Positions 22,354 through 32,399 of a stretch of 64,000 nucleotides of DNA are shown here, piece by piece. Positions within the stretch are counted from its first letter, which is position 1; the number at the start of each line of letters is the position of its first letter. The stretch spans positions 1-64,000 of the forward strand of contig JAMZAV010005102.1 in the NCBI GenBank assembly GCA_024449915.1. The letters are read 5' to 3'. The DNA comes from Sweltsa coloradensis. Its lineage: Eukaryota; Arthropoda; Insecta; Plecoptera; Chloroperlidae. Made by a program: the position numbers and the translations under genes. Under the pieces are notes generated by a model. The model was not told the origin of the DNA. It saw only the letters and a list, made by a program, of their open reading frames with translations, and searched no databases.

Positions 22354-23321
22354 AAGAAGAAAAAAAAAAAAAAAAAAAAACGAAAAGAAAAAAACTGATT
22401 TATTAGACGATCCCACTCAAACGAATATGAGGTTTGCCAAAAATCAGGAACAGCAAATCAGGGAGTAATCAATCTTTCGCGGAAGAAACCACCGAACGCG
22501 AATCTTCATTCTTGTGTTCAACCATCATTCTTGTGTTCAAATCTTGATAACAATTTAGTGCAAAAGATCTTGACTCTAATATATAATTATATCAGATATA
22601 TAATTATTTAAAATTGTTCATGTCAAAAACTGATCACAGCAATGATACAGGACACCTAACTCAAGTTGCAAGTTCCACCAGTGGGCGGCAACCAGACAAT
22701 CTAGGCAGAAAATATCAATTGAAAATACATTGAATACATCAAAATCAAAGCAATAATGAACAAACAAAGAGAACAGCAAAATCATAAATAAGAACATATG
22801 AAGATAAATTAACATTACATAAACACAGAGACAATGCCCCACAAATAAATAGTAAAAATCAATTCTTCTTTGTTCTTCGATTCATTATCATTGCTTCAAT
22901 TTTACTTTTAAATTGTACTATTCCTAGCTCAGTAAACTGGCTTCTTATATCATAAGAAATTGAATTCCAAAAGGATACTCCTCTGTACAAGAATGACTTT
23001 CTTAATGATTCAGAAATTAATTTAGGAACTTTCAAAGAGTTTATTAGAATAGAATTTCTATCACGATCAACAAATTGAAAAATATTGGGTAAAATACCTG
23101 AATACATACCTTTCAATATTTTGTATGTATTTACCAGTACGCTATATTTCATTTTTTCCTCAATCGTGAAGCAATCAGATTGTAAATCTTGGCTCATAGG
23201 AATTGAATCAAACAGATGGTCAATTCTCTTCTGAAGTACAACATATTCGGTAGAAGGTCTTACTGCCCAAACCACTAAACAATAATCAATAATAGAGTGA
23301 ATATAAGAATCTACAATGTTC
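21969..23321 (-). mobile_element. LINE 3' fragment inserted in the 12-bp minisatellite
   Basis: On the minus strand there is a C-terminal reverse-transcriptase-polyprotein region (22859-23323), then a 3' UTR with a polypurine/polypyrimidine tract, and an (AAAT)n 3' tail at 21970-22005. The 5' truncation lies within the post-RT region. Confidence 0.75.
22224..22395. repeat. Polypurine tract (GAAAA/GAAAG)
   Basis: About 170 bases of almost pure A and G on the + strand, including (GAAA)n and an A-run of about 20. It lies in the 3' UTR of the minus-strand LINE. Confidence 0.9.
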
Positions 23322-23323
23322 AA
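22859..23323 (-). pseudogene. LINE ORF2 C-terminal region
   Basis: The open frame of about 154 residues starts YIHSIIDYCLVVW and contains KYSVLVNTYKILKG and LYRGVSFWNSI. These are typical of the segment after the reverse transcriptase in CR1/Jockey-type LINEs. No catalytic box is present. It ends with a basic tail and a stop at 22859. Confidence 0.7.
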
Positions 23324-23420
23324 TTCTAGGAATGTCCGAGGGATGTTCTAGGAATGTCCGAGGGATGTTCTAGGGATGTTCTAGGGATGTCCGAGGGATG
23401 TCCTAGGGATGTTTAGGGCG

Positions 23421-23809
23421 ACACTATGATGAAAGCATCAAATAACTGCCAAAATAGCTCTTTTTGATTTTTTGATTCTTTAATAAGTTTTTAGTGAAAA
23501 AAGCAATCCAATTTGGACTCTACTCTTAAGAAAATTTAATACATTTAATGTTGCTTGTATGCGTCAATTAAAAAAATTAATTATGCCTATTGCCTATTAT
23601 TAATATATAAATGGTAGGCCCACTAGGTACCAGTATGGTCAAAAACAATTTCTAAAAGCGCAGAACAGTAGTCAGGACAATAAAATAGAAGAGGTAGCTA
23701 GCGGGCATGAAGGTAGCTATAGACTAATAAATACCGCAAATTACGTTCTACTCAGCGGTAAACTGAACTGTCATTTTCCTAGAGAAGTTGAAATTCGCTC
23801 TTTCTTTTT
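23421..23809. other. AT-rich spacer
   Basis: No feature recognised. Confidence 0.35.
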
Positions 23810-25690
23810 ATTATTTATTTATTCATTATTATTTATTTATCCCAGAACAGTTTTACAACCAGTAATACTAGGATATAATAAAAACAACATAACATCAACA
23901 ACATAACAAACCTGAAACAGAAAATACACAAAGGACCTACAGTTAATATAATATAAGACACATTTGCCCTACAACAAGCAACACTTTTTCTTAAAAGTAA
24001 AAGTTGAGTCATTAAAAAGATCTAAATCAAAGTCATTTCTACTGCCTGAAAGGTTATTAAAATTGGTCAGCACTCTAGGCAAATAAGAGTATTTATACAA
24101 ATCAATCCTAGCCTTAGGAGGATAAAATAAATAAGTATGTCTCGCCCTACGAACAGGCACATTAAAAGTAATTAACTGTAAAACATCTGGGCAATCTACC
24201 CCATTGGTTAAAATCTTTTTTAAAAAACACGAGGTCAGCAGTCTGCCTCCTACCACAGAGCGACTGCAAGCGCAAGTCCACACATAATTGTTCATAATTC
24301 CTCCTGAGGTACACAAATGTAGGATCGCTATGATGTGACAACCATTTAACAAACCGCTGCTGGAGTCGCTCTAAACTGTCAATTTTTGTCTTGTGATGTG
24401 GTGACCAGATAATACTTGCATACTCCAACTGCGGCCGCACTAATCCTAAGTATATACGTCTAATTGTATTTTTTGAGAAGGCAAACTGAAAATTTCGTTT
24501 AACGAACCCAGTACTTGAAAGCTTTTAACAGAATAGTATGAATATGTTCATTAAACGAAAAATCAGACGTTAACAAAACACATAGATCATTTACACTAAA
24601 CACCCTATTAAGTGTATCGTTATTGACAGAATAATTGAAGTGAATTCGATTTTTCTTAGTCGTAAAAGTAGTAACAAAACATTTTTTTAAATTTAAATTC
24701 AGCTTCCAAGAAGAGCACCAGTCACATAACCTTACAAAAGCTTCTTGAAGCTGTAAACAGTCTTGCAAAGATCTTACTGCAGCATACAGTTTGATGTCAT
24801 CAGCATACATAAGACATGGAGAAAAAACTCTACATGGGATATCATAAACAAAAATGTTGAACAGCAAAGGCCCCAAAATGGAACCTTGAGGAACCTCTGA
24901 CGTAACCTCTTCAGCCCGAGAACTCGCCCCATTGATGACAACTGTCTGCTTACGTCCCGTTAGGTAATTAGACAATAATTTAATCATTGAGCCAGATATG
25001 CCGAGATGTCCAAGCTTGTAGATAAGAAGTGAATGACTCACAGTATCGAAAGCTTTTGAAAAGTCGGCATAAAGAGCATCCACTTGTACACCCTGATCTA
25101 AATTTTCAGATATTGTGTTACAATAACCAACAAGATTGGTAACTGTTGATCGACTTGGCATAAATCCATGCTGACAATCCGGAATAAAAGGCTTAATAAT
25201 AAAAAAAAAATAATAATACCATGCAAGAACTTCTCAAATATTTTGGAAAAAATTGGAAGGAGCGAAATCGGCCTATAATTAGTGGCCCCATTCCTATCAC
25301 CACTTTTGAAAACCGGTGTGACATTTGCCCATTTCCACCTCTCCGGGTATGTTCCTTCCGACAACATACGATTATACAGAATAGTTAGGGGGACGGCCAA
25401 CTCAGCAGCACAAGCTTTAATTATAGCTACTGGAACATTATCACTCCCCGGAGATTTTCCATTCTTTAAGTTCCAAATAATTGATTTAACTTGCATCCTC
25501 GTAATTGTCGCACTACCTAAACAGTTAGTTGAACCATCTAGTAGTAGCGGCGGAGGATTAGGTAACTCACTTCTAGGTTGGAAGACAGACTTGAAATGTT
25601 GTGAAAAAATATCACAAGCCTCAGTAGCATTCCTCGAGGTGGCTCCATTATAATAATGAGCTAGGGACGAGTAGAACTCAGCCATTTTTC
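23810..25690 (-). mobile_element. 5'-truncated LINE with reverse transcriptase
   Basis: Minus strand: partial linker and reverse transcriptase, a C-terminal region, a 3' UTR and an ATT-rich 3' tail at about 23810-23840. The longest pieces are nearly intact. An A/T-rich run near 25190-25215 lies at the junction of two frames. Confidence 0.8.
23969..25685 (-). pseudogene. LINE reverse transcriptase (CR1/Jockey-like)
   Basis: The linker (25685 on) leads to NGKSPGSDNVPVAII and NYRPISLLPIFSKIFEKFL. The palm has YADFSKAFDTVSHSLL, EVPQGSILGPLLF and the catalytic MYADDIKLY (near 24800). A thumb and C-terminal region then runs to about 23969. Frame changes occur near 25200 and 24500, and a split occurs near 24350. 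The endonuclease is absent. Confidence 0.8.
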
Positions 25691-25808
25691 AACCGATATT
25701 GTTTCTATTTTAATGTTGGATCGAATGTTAATAAATAACAACATTCAAATATGGGCTTTTGAAATTTAAAAAAATGCAGTAATTTTTTTAAAATATAAAA
25801 TATTTTTT

Positions 25809-26057
25809 TGTTATCATCGTTAAATAATTAAATTTATGTTTTTCGGTTTACCATGTACGAGATTCTATATTTAATCTGACGTTTCGACTGAATTTCACCA
25901 ATCTTTTTCTTTGTCGAAATGCCAGATTAAATAAAGAATCTCAGACGTATCGACTGGATTTCACAAATTTTTGTCTTTGTCAAAACGTCAGATTAAATAA
26001 AGAATCTCATACGTGGTAAACCGAAAAACACAAATTTAATTATTTAACGATGATAAC
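25809..26057. repeat. Fold-back with ~75-bp arms
   Basis: The left arm (about 25809-25883) and right arm (about 25982-26057) are inverted copies containing TTATCATCGTTAAATAATTA and GACGTTT. The centre has two tandem TTTCGACTG-like segments. The AACGTC/TTTCGAC pattern resembles terminal repeats of Penelope-like elements, but no coding part is adjacent. Confidence 0.6.
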
Positions 26058-26407
26058 ACATACAAATAACCACGAAAACCTACGAAATTCCATATATATA
26101 TTATATTTTCTTCCCGAATCTGTTTTTCTATTATTTTTTATTTTTACAAAAGCATACTTAGTTGTCTCGATTATTACTAGATTCAAGTGAATATGTTGGA
26201 TCTAAAAAAAAACTGTTTACTTTTAAAGTTTCTACTTCTAATATGACATTTCCGCTAAATTCAGTACAAAACATTGCCCTAAATAAAAAAATGTGTATAC
26301 CATATTCATATTATGATATAGCAGTACATAATTTCAACATTTCTGATAGATTGTTTCATATTTTTAGATTTGTTCATTTTCACCGTATTGTCCCTTTAAG
26401 TAAAAAG

Positions 26408-26474
26408 TAAAGCCCTAGAATTTAGAATTTTCACCTGTGTACTACAGGTGAAAATTCTAAATTCTAGGGCTTTA
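26408..26474. repeat. Perfect palindrome, 31-bp arms, 5-nt loop
   Basis: Arms 26408-26438 and 26444-26474 are perfectly complementary. The arm begins TAAAGCCCTAGAATTTAGAA and the loop is GTACT. There is no coding or TIR context. Confidence 0.95.
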
Positions 26475-26479
26475 ATGAA

Positions 26480-28380
26480 ATCTTCATGAAACGTGAAGGA
26501 TAGGAAGAAAACAATAAAATAAATTGGAAATATACCAAATCATTTTCCACATTGTTAACTTTTCAACCCCAAAGAACCCTAAAACAACCCCAAAAACCGT
26601 CAATGCTAGGGAAGCATGTCATTTCTATACCCATTAGCATAGAAGTCTCAAACTAATTTAAACATCTTTTATTAGCTCTGTATTATGATCTGGTGCATGT
26701 TTTTTAAGTTCTTACTTTTATATTTTGATTGGCACATCATCAAAATAATATATAATATATGAGAAATAATTATCTTGCATATTATTTTCCCACGGAAGTA
26801 GATAATAATTAATTAAAATTCGATCCCACAGTTTGTAGGTAAATGTTCTTTGAGCCATTATAAAAAAATCAGCTCATTTGGACAAATGGTTCAGGAAATA
26901 TTTCCTTCCCTAATATGTAATGTGTAGTTTTTAAAGATCGGAGATAATGAACATTGAACGAAATTACAGTAAGAAAGTTTATGTACTATTTAAATTAAAA
27001 CCCTTATTGGTCAAAATTAAGTTATTTTAAGCAATGATTTCAAAATACTATTTTTTTTAAATATTTTTAGTGGTTTTCAAATAAATATATTTTGTAAAAA
27101 AAATTAAATAAATATAACATATTACATATATTATAATATAATAAATATGAAAAAACTACGTTGAACGATAAATAAATATTTATATTTTATTTTACTAATA
27201 ATACATTACAAACCTACCAAATTGAAAAAGCTTTTTTTTCTTAACATAATTATTTATAGCATAAAACACAGTTTAAATTTTATGAAACTATTTCGTTTAT
27301 TCGTCCCTTTGTCATCTGTGTCCTCCCTTAAGGAGAAAAGACACTGAAATTGCTAACTCTGCAAGTATGTACATTTCTATAATGAAACTTGAGTACATGC
27401 TTACATAAAATCTAAAACCAAATTTTTTAATTTAATTTTTTGTGGGGTAGGGGGGCGGAGGTTAGTTTTTTTAATAAATTCACCTAAATTATAGGTTTTT
27501 CTAAAATTCTGTCTCCTTTTTTTGTTTTCAATGCTGTTTCAATCTTTTTAAAACAATTCTACACAACCGTCTTTATAATAACTATAGGGAGCACATTTTG
27601 CAAATTTGCTTCTAGTTTTTTAAATAGGATCTTTTCAATTAGCAATATTTAAGGGATGAATTTTATCGCAACAATCAAAATATTCATTAACAAGTAAGTA
27701 GCTCATGAAATAAAAAATAAAAAATGTGTTCCCAGTTTTTGTTGCCAAACCATCCCGAACTTAAAAAGTATCACCTCAGCTTTTTCTGATGTAACACAAA
27801 AAAGAAGATGCAATTAACAATATCAAAAGCGCAAGAAAAAAAGTAGCTGAGATACAGTGATTGAAGGTTTTTGGATGACATTTAGCCTACATTTGTTGAT
27901 TTTGCTTTAGAAAAAGTCATGTTGCCCCCCCCCCTTCCCCCCTTCTACGCCCCTTCTCTTGAAAAAAATAAATAAAAAAGGTCGTAATTTCAACTCCGTC
28001 GTGTATATAATATGAATAGATATATGTTACATATGTCATAAGTTTATTATTGATAAAAGCTTTTTTAGACAGGTAGTATGCGCACCGGGCCAAGCCACGC
28101 GCGGCTCCGCTTCCACTAAGCGCCTATTACCGCACGCCTACATTAGCACTTAACACGGTGTTTCCGACCCAAAACCATGTGTGATAGAAACCTGCAACTT
28201 GCTTCAATCGACGGGCTTTTAGTTTCATCCCGATCTGCTAATGCGTCTAGAAGTTATTGAGACGTCAAGATCATTCAAAAATACTTTCTTCTACAGTAAG
28301 GTGGGTGGCTGGCTGGCTGGCTGGCTAGCTCCTCCAGCAAACAGAACAGTGCGGGAAACTTTCATGAAACTTTTTCCCCT
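26480..28380. other. AT-rich stretch without recognisable gene
   Basis: A C-run followed by TTCTACGCCCCTT near 27930-27955 is like a degraded hAT-family end. A (GGCT)n run lies at 28307-28328. I see nothing else. Confidence 0.35.
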
Positions 28381-28386
28381 GAAATT

Positions 28387-28570
28387 AGAAGATCTACGTT
28401 GAGGATGCTCATTGCTCATGCGGCAAATCTAGATCTGAAAATAGATCATTTTGTTGTAAAAACAGTTTTTTTACATGGCGATTTAAATGAGGTTGTCTAC
28501 ATGAGTCAACCTGAGGGTTTTGAATCTGAAGATTCTGAAAAAGTTTGTATCTGAGGAAGGCTGTTTATAT
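28387..28570 (+). pseudogene. Copia reverse transcriptase, first fragment
   Basis: It encodes LRMLIAHAANLDLKIDHFVV and LNEVVYMSQPEGF, the conserved start of the copia reverse transcriptase. A 1-base loss near 28550 shifts the frame before the break. Confidence 0.75.
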
Positions 28571-28689
28571 TTTCAATTCAATTTATTCATTCGATCGATA
28601 CATGGTAACAGATATAAGTATAACCCCTCTTGAAAGAGAGGGAATGAATAATCCTTAATAACTATTATGTTCCTGAATATGATACACAT

Positions 28690-29085
28690 TATTATTATTA
28701 TTTATTATAATTTATTTGCAACAGGTAATGTAGCCCACTAGTGCAAATTTAATAGAGAAGGGAGGAGGGGAAACCCGGTACCAGCACATAGCCTACTCCT
28801 ACCGAAAAGTACCAAGGGGACCAACGGCTTTACGTCCCATCCGAAAGGACGGTGTAACTTTTGACAGTTATATAGGTTCCTCCACTAACCCGGACTGCCG
28901 AGCAGACGGCGTTAAGGAGAACGAAGCTGTCACACAAGCTTACGAACCCTAGTCTGCTCTAGCCAGCGATATACGTGTGTTTCAGGGCAGAGCGGCGACC
29001 CACTCGACCCCTGACCACGCCCGATGTCGCTTAACTTCAGTGTTCGAATGGGAACTGGTTAAACGACCGCGGCTAAATCGCTGGC
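28690..29085. repeat. Conserved dispersed repeat, copy 1
   Basis: About 330 bp are almost identical to 49165-49477, starting at ATTTGCAACAGG and including GACCAACGGCTTTACGTCCC. This copy extends further on the right (GATGTCGCTTAACTTCAGTG). It is non-coding. A SINE-like or structural-RNA-derived origin is possible, but I do not recognise it with certainty. Confidence 0.7.
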
Positions 29086-29173
29086 TGATGATAGAAAATA
29101 TAAATACTAATGTGTACTAATATGTAAAAGTGGAATTTTAAAATAAGCGAGTTACTAATGATAATATTGATAT

Positions 29174-29180
<7 letters not shown>

Positions 29181-29239
<59 letters not shown>
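29181..29239. repeat. (TA)n microsatellite
   Basis: About 29 TA units. Confidence 0.95.
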
Positions 29240-29242
<3 letters not shown>

Positions 29243-29261
29243 TTTACGTAGATTTTCTCGG

Positions 29262-29705
29262 ATATAATGTGACATAATGAAATTCTTTCGAGTTTCCGAG
29301 TTAAAGAAGTTTTATTACCAACGTTTCGAACAGTTCTCCCTGCCCATTCTCAAGGTAACGACATACAAATAAAAAATAAAAAAAACATTGAGTAAACAAA
29401 CAAGACAATAACAAATAATATAAAAGACAAAACAAGTCACTGCAACTGCTCAGCATTACATTTAAGATCTTTGCGATGACCTTAACAGGCGTTTGGTAGG
29501 TGGAGCTTCAGGTGGCTTCTTTCTTCTCCTATCCACTCTAGCTGGAGGAACTACATTTTCCGTGGCAACTGGGGGTATTATCGGCACCACATGGCTATCA
29601 CGTAGCGCCAGTTTCCAGGTGGGTGCTAGTCTTTTCGCATCATCTCGTATGTTTAAGTTATGCGGTCGTTTCTCCATTTCGACGGCTTCTCTAACAATAC
29701 GATAT
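29262..29705 (-). mobile_element. Penelope-like element 3' end, copy 1
   Basis: The minus strand encodes the end of a GIY-YIG protein tail (EKRPHNLNIRDDAKRLAPTW, 29677-29605, then a basic end). A terminal repeat follows with GAAACGTTGG on the minus strand (29318-29327). It shares this tail type with the copy at 31.25-31.57 kb. Confidence 0.65.
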
Positions 29706-29917
29706 ATATATATATATTTATTACGATAGTATAACTTTAGAAGAGAATTGTTCGATGAGGTTATTTACAATTGGTGCAAGATAATGGTACAGATGAAAGT
29801 AAGAGACATACTGATATGGAGGCATATAACTAAAAAATAGTGACCATATATTACAATGTTAGTTGACTTTGAAACAGGACTTTTAAACAGTGATATATCA
29901 TTGCTGACTTTTGCTAG

Positions 29918-31016
29918 AATAGTCTCAAACAGTCAGCAAGAAACTGGAACGAAAAAGCTGACAATGTGCTGAAACATATTGGTTTTGTGCAGGTTGAAGA
30001 TGAAGCTTGTGAAAATATGAAAAGTGCAGGTGAATCTGTAATCATTGTAGCATTATATGTTGATGATTTGTATGTGTTTCATAATGATGAGGATATGAAG
30101 GCTAAACTGTTAGCTGAACTGCAGAAACAATTCAAGGTTAAAGATCATAATGAGGCAAGTGACTTCCTAGGTATGAGAATTAGGAGAGATTGGGAAAACG
30201 GTACAATTTTTTTCGATTAAGAACAATACCTATCAAGAGTTTTAGATCGTTTCGGTATGACTGATTGTAAACCTCAAGGGACTCCGATGGAGCGTGGGTT
30301 AAAAGTTTGTACACTTGAGGGTAAACCAGTTGATGTACCGTACCAAGAATTAATTAGTTGTCTTTTGTATCTTAGGTCTAATACCAGATCAGATATCTCT
30401 TATGTTAGTAGTTTGCTGAGTCAATACAATACTAATTATCAGGATGTTCACTGGTCGCTTACTAAACGAGTACTCAGATACTTGAAAGGTACAGTCAATC
30501 ATGCACTGGAATTTAAGAAATCAGAAAATTGTAATTAATCGGTTTTATAGATGCTGGTTTTGTTGACGATGAAACAGATGGCCTATCATACCGTGGTCAG
30601 GCGTTTATGATCGGTAAATGTTTAATATCTTGGGAAAGAAAGAAGCTTAAAGAAGTAGTCTTAAGCTCTACAGAGGCAGAGAATGCAGCTCTGTCTGAGG
30701 GTTGTAGGAGGCTTTGTGTTTGAGCAGAGTCTATGCTAGTTTGCTAGGAAAAGAATGTGAGACAGTGAAATTGTTTAATGACAGTCAAAGTGCATTAAAA
30801 TTGTGTAAACATCCTGTTTTTCATGGCCGCACAAAGCATATTTCTGCAAAAGGTCATTTTGTGCGACAATGCTCAAAGAAAGATGAAGCGAGTGTGAGTT
30901 ATTTGAGCACTAATGAGATGCCTGCTGATGTTATGACAAAATCTCTTCCACCTGTGAAACATTTTACTTGTTTGAGTGGATTGAATATGGCGCCAGCTTA
31001 TGGGGAGGTGTTGTAA
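29918..31016 (+). pseudogene. Copia reverse transcriptase (rest) and RNase H
   Basis: LKQSARNWNEK continues the broken domain. The catalytic YVDDLYVF box is near 30057. DFLGMRI and LLYLRSNTRSDISYVSSLLS follow. RNase H has LSSTEAENAALSEG near 30660 and a C-terminal part with KHISAKGHFVRQ and LSTNEMPADVMTKSLP. Stops near 30218, 30536 and 30720 inactivate it. The final frame ends near 31016, at the polypurine tract. Confidence 0.85.
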
Positions 31017-31151
31017 AATTGTAATCTGCCGCCTTATTATGTTATGCTATGTTTAGAATGCAGTGGTACTTGTTCCGGTCTGTTTACCATGTAGTGTTTT
31101 CAATAAACATATGTAGTTCTTTATCAGATATTCTATCCCTCATTTTTGACA
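31009..31151 (+). repeat. Presumed 3' LTR of the copia element
   Basis: It begins TGTTGTAAAATTG directly after TATGGGGAGG, ends ...TTTTTGACA, and carries AATAAA at 31102-31107. It is about 143 bp. No second LTR is present to confirm the borders. Confidence 0.45.
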
Positions 31152-31244
31152 CCATCCTTCCAGATTATTAAAATAAAACATCACTACTGATAAAACCACA
31201 CGGACTACCTGAAAATACAATATGTACATACATATTATATATGA

Positions 31245-31575
31245 CAAAATGAATTCTTCCGAGTTTCCGAGTTAAAATAAGTTTTATTACCAACGTTTCG
31301 AGCAGATCTCCCTGCCGATTATCAAGGTTACGACATACAAATTAAAAATTATAATGTAAACAAACAAGACAATCACAAATAATATAAAAGACAAAACAGG
31401 TCTCTGCAACTGGTAAGCATTACAATACAGGTCTTTGCTATGCAAAAAACAGGCGTTTGGCAGGTGGAGCTTCAGGTGGCTTCTTCCTTCGTCTATCCAC
31501 TCTAGCCGGCGGAAGAATTGCATTTTCTGTGGCAACTGCGGGTAATATCGGTACCACATGTCTATCACGTAGTGT
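31245..31575 (-). mobile_element. Penelope-like element 3' end, copy 2
   Basis: Same family as 29262-29705. The terminal part has CCAACGTTTCGAGCAGATC on the + strand (31292 on), and a degraded protein tail is read on the minus strand at 31440-31570. It is severely truncated. Confidence 0.6.
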
Positions 31576-31585
31576 ATACATATAT

Positions 31586-31715
31586 ATAGGTACTTTAGAC
31601 AAATTAAAAATGTGACTTCACTGGAGTATCCCCAGTGTAGTCACTATTTTTTTATGTCTAAAGTACCTACATATCAGCGTCATAGTCGCCTACTATAAAA
31701 CCAAGGTTATATATA
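31586..31715 (+). mobile_element. SINE-like copy with hairpin head
   Basis: Arms TAGGTACTTTAGACA and TGTCTAAAGTACCTA flank a segment ending CCCCAGTGTAGTCA, which is the 3' end of the tRNA-like sequence at 31944-32017. The tail CATAGTCGCCTACTATAAAA follows. Confidence 0.5.
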
Positions 31716-31943
31716 TATTAATATTATATATGATGTTTAATCATGGTTTTATACATGTTTTGTTTTAATTTCCGTCTAAAGTACTAACAAACTAATATAT
31801 ATACATAATACAACTCTAGGGTTACAGAGATGGTTTGTATTCTCTAGTTAATTTCGTATGTTGGCTAATAGGCAGTGCAATCTGCCCTTCACATTATTAA
31901 CAATGTACAAAACAGACCAAAAATTAGACAGTTTTAAATTGGT

Positions 31944-32017
31944 GGCTGCAAAGCTCAGTTGGTATAAGAGCATAGCCCGGTAAGCTAAGGTCCCGGGTTC
32001 GATTCCCGGTGTAGTCA
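31944..32017 (+). tRNA. tRNA-like sequence, SINE head or pseudogene
   Basis: The acceptor stem GGCTGCA/TGTAGTC pairs over 7 bp (two G-U). The D stem is GCTC/GAGC and the T arm CCGGG-TTCGATT-CCCGG is perfect. The anticodon stem pairs only TAGC/GCTA, the loop reads CCGGTAA with C in place of U33, and position 26 seems missing. The anticodon would be GGT (Thr). A run of six T follows. The flaws, and the repeated tail after it, suggest a tRNA-derived SINE rather than a working tRNA gene. Confidence 0.5.
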
Positions 32018-32092
32018 TTTTTTAAATTTATGTCTAAAGCACCAACATAACAGCGTCATAGTCGCCTACTATAAAGCCAAGGTTAAACATGT
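32018..32092 (+). mobile_element. SINE tail attached to the tRNA-like head
   Basis: TTATGTCTAAAGCACCAACA and CATAGTCGCCTACTATAAAG recur at 31645-31705 and, in part, at 9911-9945. Confidence 0.5.
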
Positions 32093-32141
32093 ATATTATT
32101 ATTTACTACAAATCATAAATTTCATATATATATATATATAT

Positions 32142-32295
32142 TAATGAACTAGGTTTTTCGGTTATAATGCCACGTTTATTTACATTAGGCCAATGTTTCG
32201 ATGAAATTTCACTCATCTTCTTGTATATGTATATGTAAACGTTGGCCTAATGTAAATAAACGTGGCGTTATAACCGAAGAACCTAGTTCATTAAT
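32142..32295. repeat. Fold-back with ~55-bp arms
   Basis: The left arm contains GAACTAGGTTTTTCGGTTAT and TACATTAGGCCAA. The right arm is the reverse complement with about two mismatches. The spacer carries TTTCGATGAAATTTCACTCAT, which on the minus strand resembles a decayed hammerhead-type GATGA...GAAAC arrangement of Penelope terminal repeats. Confidence 0.75.
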
Positions 32296-32399
32296 TCATA
32301 TCGGCCACGAAAATATCGAAAAACATATATTATAATATATGTTTTATTTTAAGTTTTCGCGGGTACATGTTAAATAATTATTTCTAAATGGGGCTTTTC

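Larger units (their letters stand above)
21930..23420 (+). repeat. 12-bp minisatellite (GGGATGTTCTAG) split by a LINE
   Basis: Units lie at 21938-21968 and again at 23322-23415, alternating GGGATGTTCTAG and GGGATGTCCGAG. A LINE 3' fragment separates the two parts (21969-23321). Confidence 0.75.
28571..29917. mobile_element. Composite insertion inside the copia reverse transcriptase
   Basis: The segment separates two halves of one reading frame. It contains an AT-rich start, the conserved repeat at about 28690-29085, a (TA)n run, and a Penelope-like 3' end. More than one insertion event is likely. Confidence 0.65.
28385..31151 (+). mobile_element. Ty1/copia retrotransposon, 3' half, split by nested insertions
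   Basis: Reverse transcriptase starts at about 28385 and breaks at 28570 within the ...KAVYGLKQS... segment. It resumes at 29918 (LKQSARNWN). RNase H follows, then a polypurine tract TATGGGGAGG (30999-31008) and a short presumed 3' LTR. There is no 5' LTR, gag, protease or integrase in the window. Confidence 0.85.

Noticed and set aside
22204..22416. Minus-strand frame of Phe/Ser/Leu, looking like a membrane protein
   Set aside because: Polypurine tract read antisense.
31944..32017. Functional tRNA-Thr(GGT) gene
   Set aside because: C at position 33, a weak anticodon stem, a missing base and a repeated SINE tail argue against a working tRNA.
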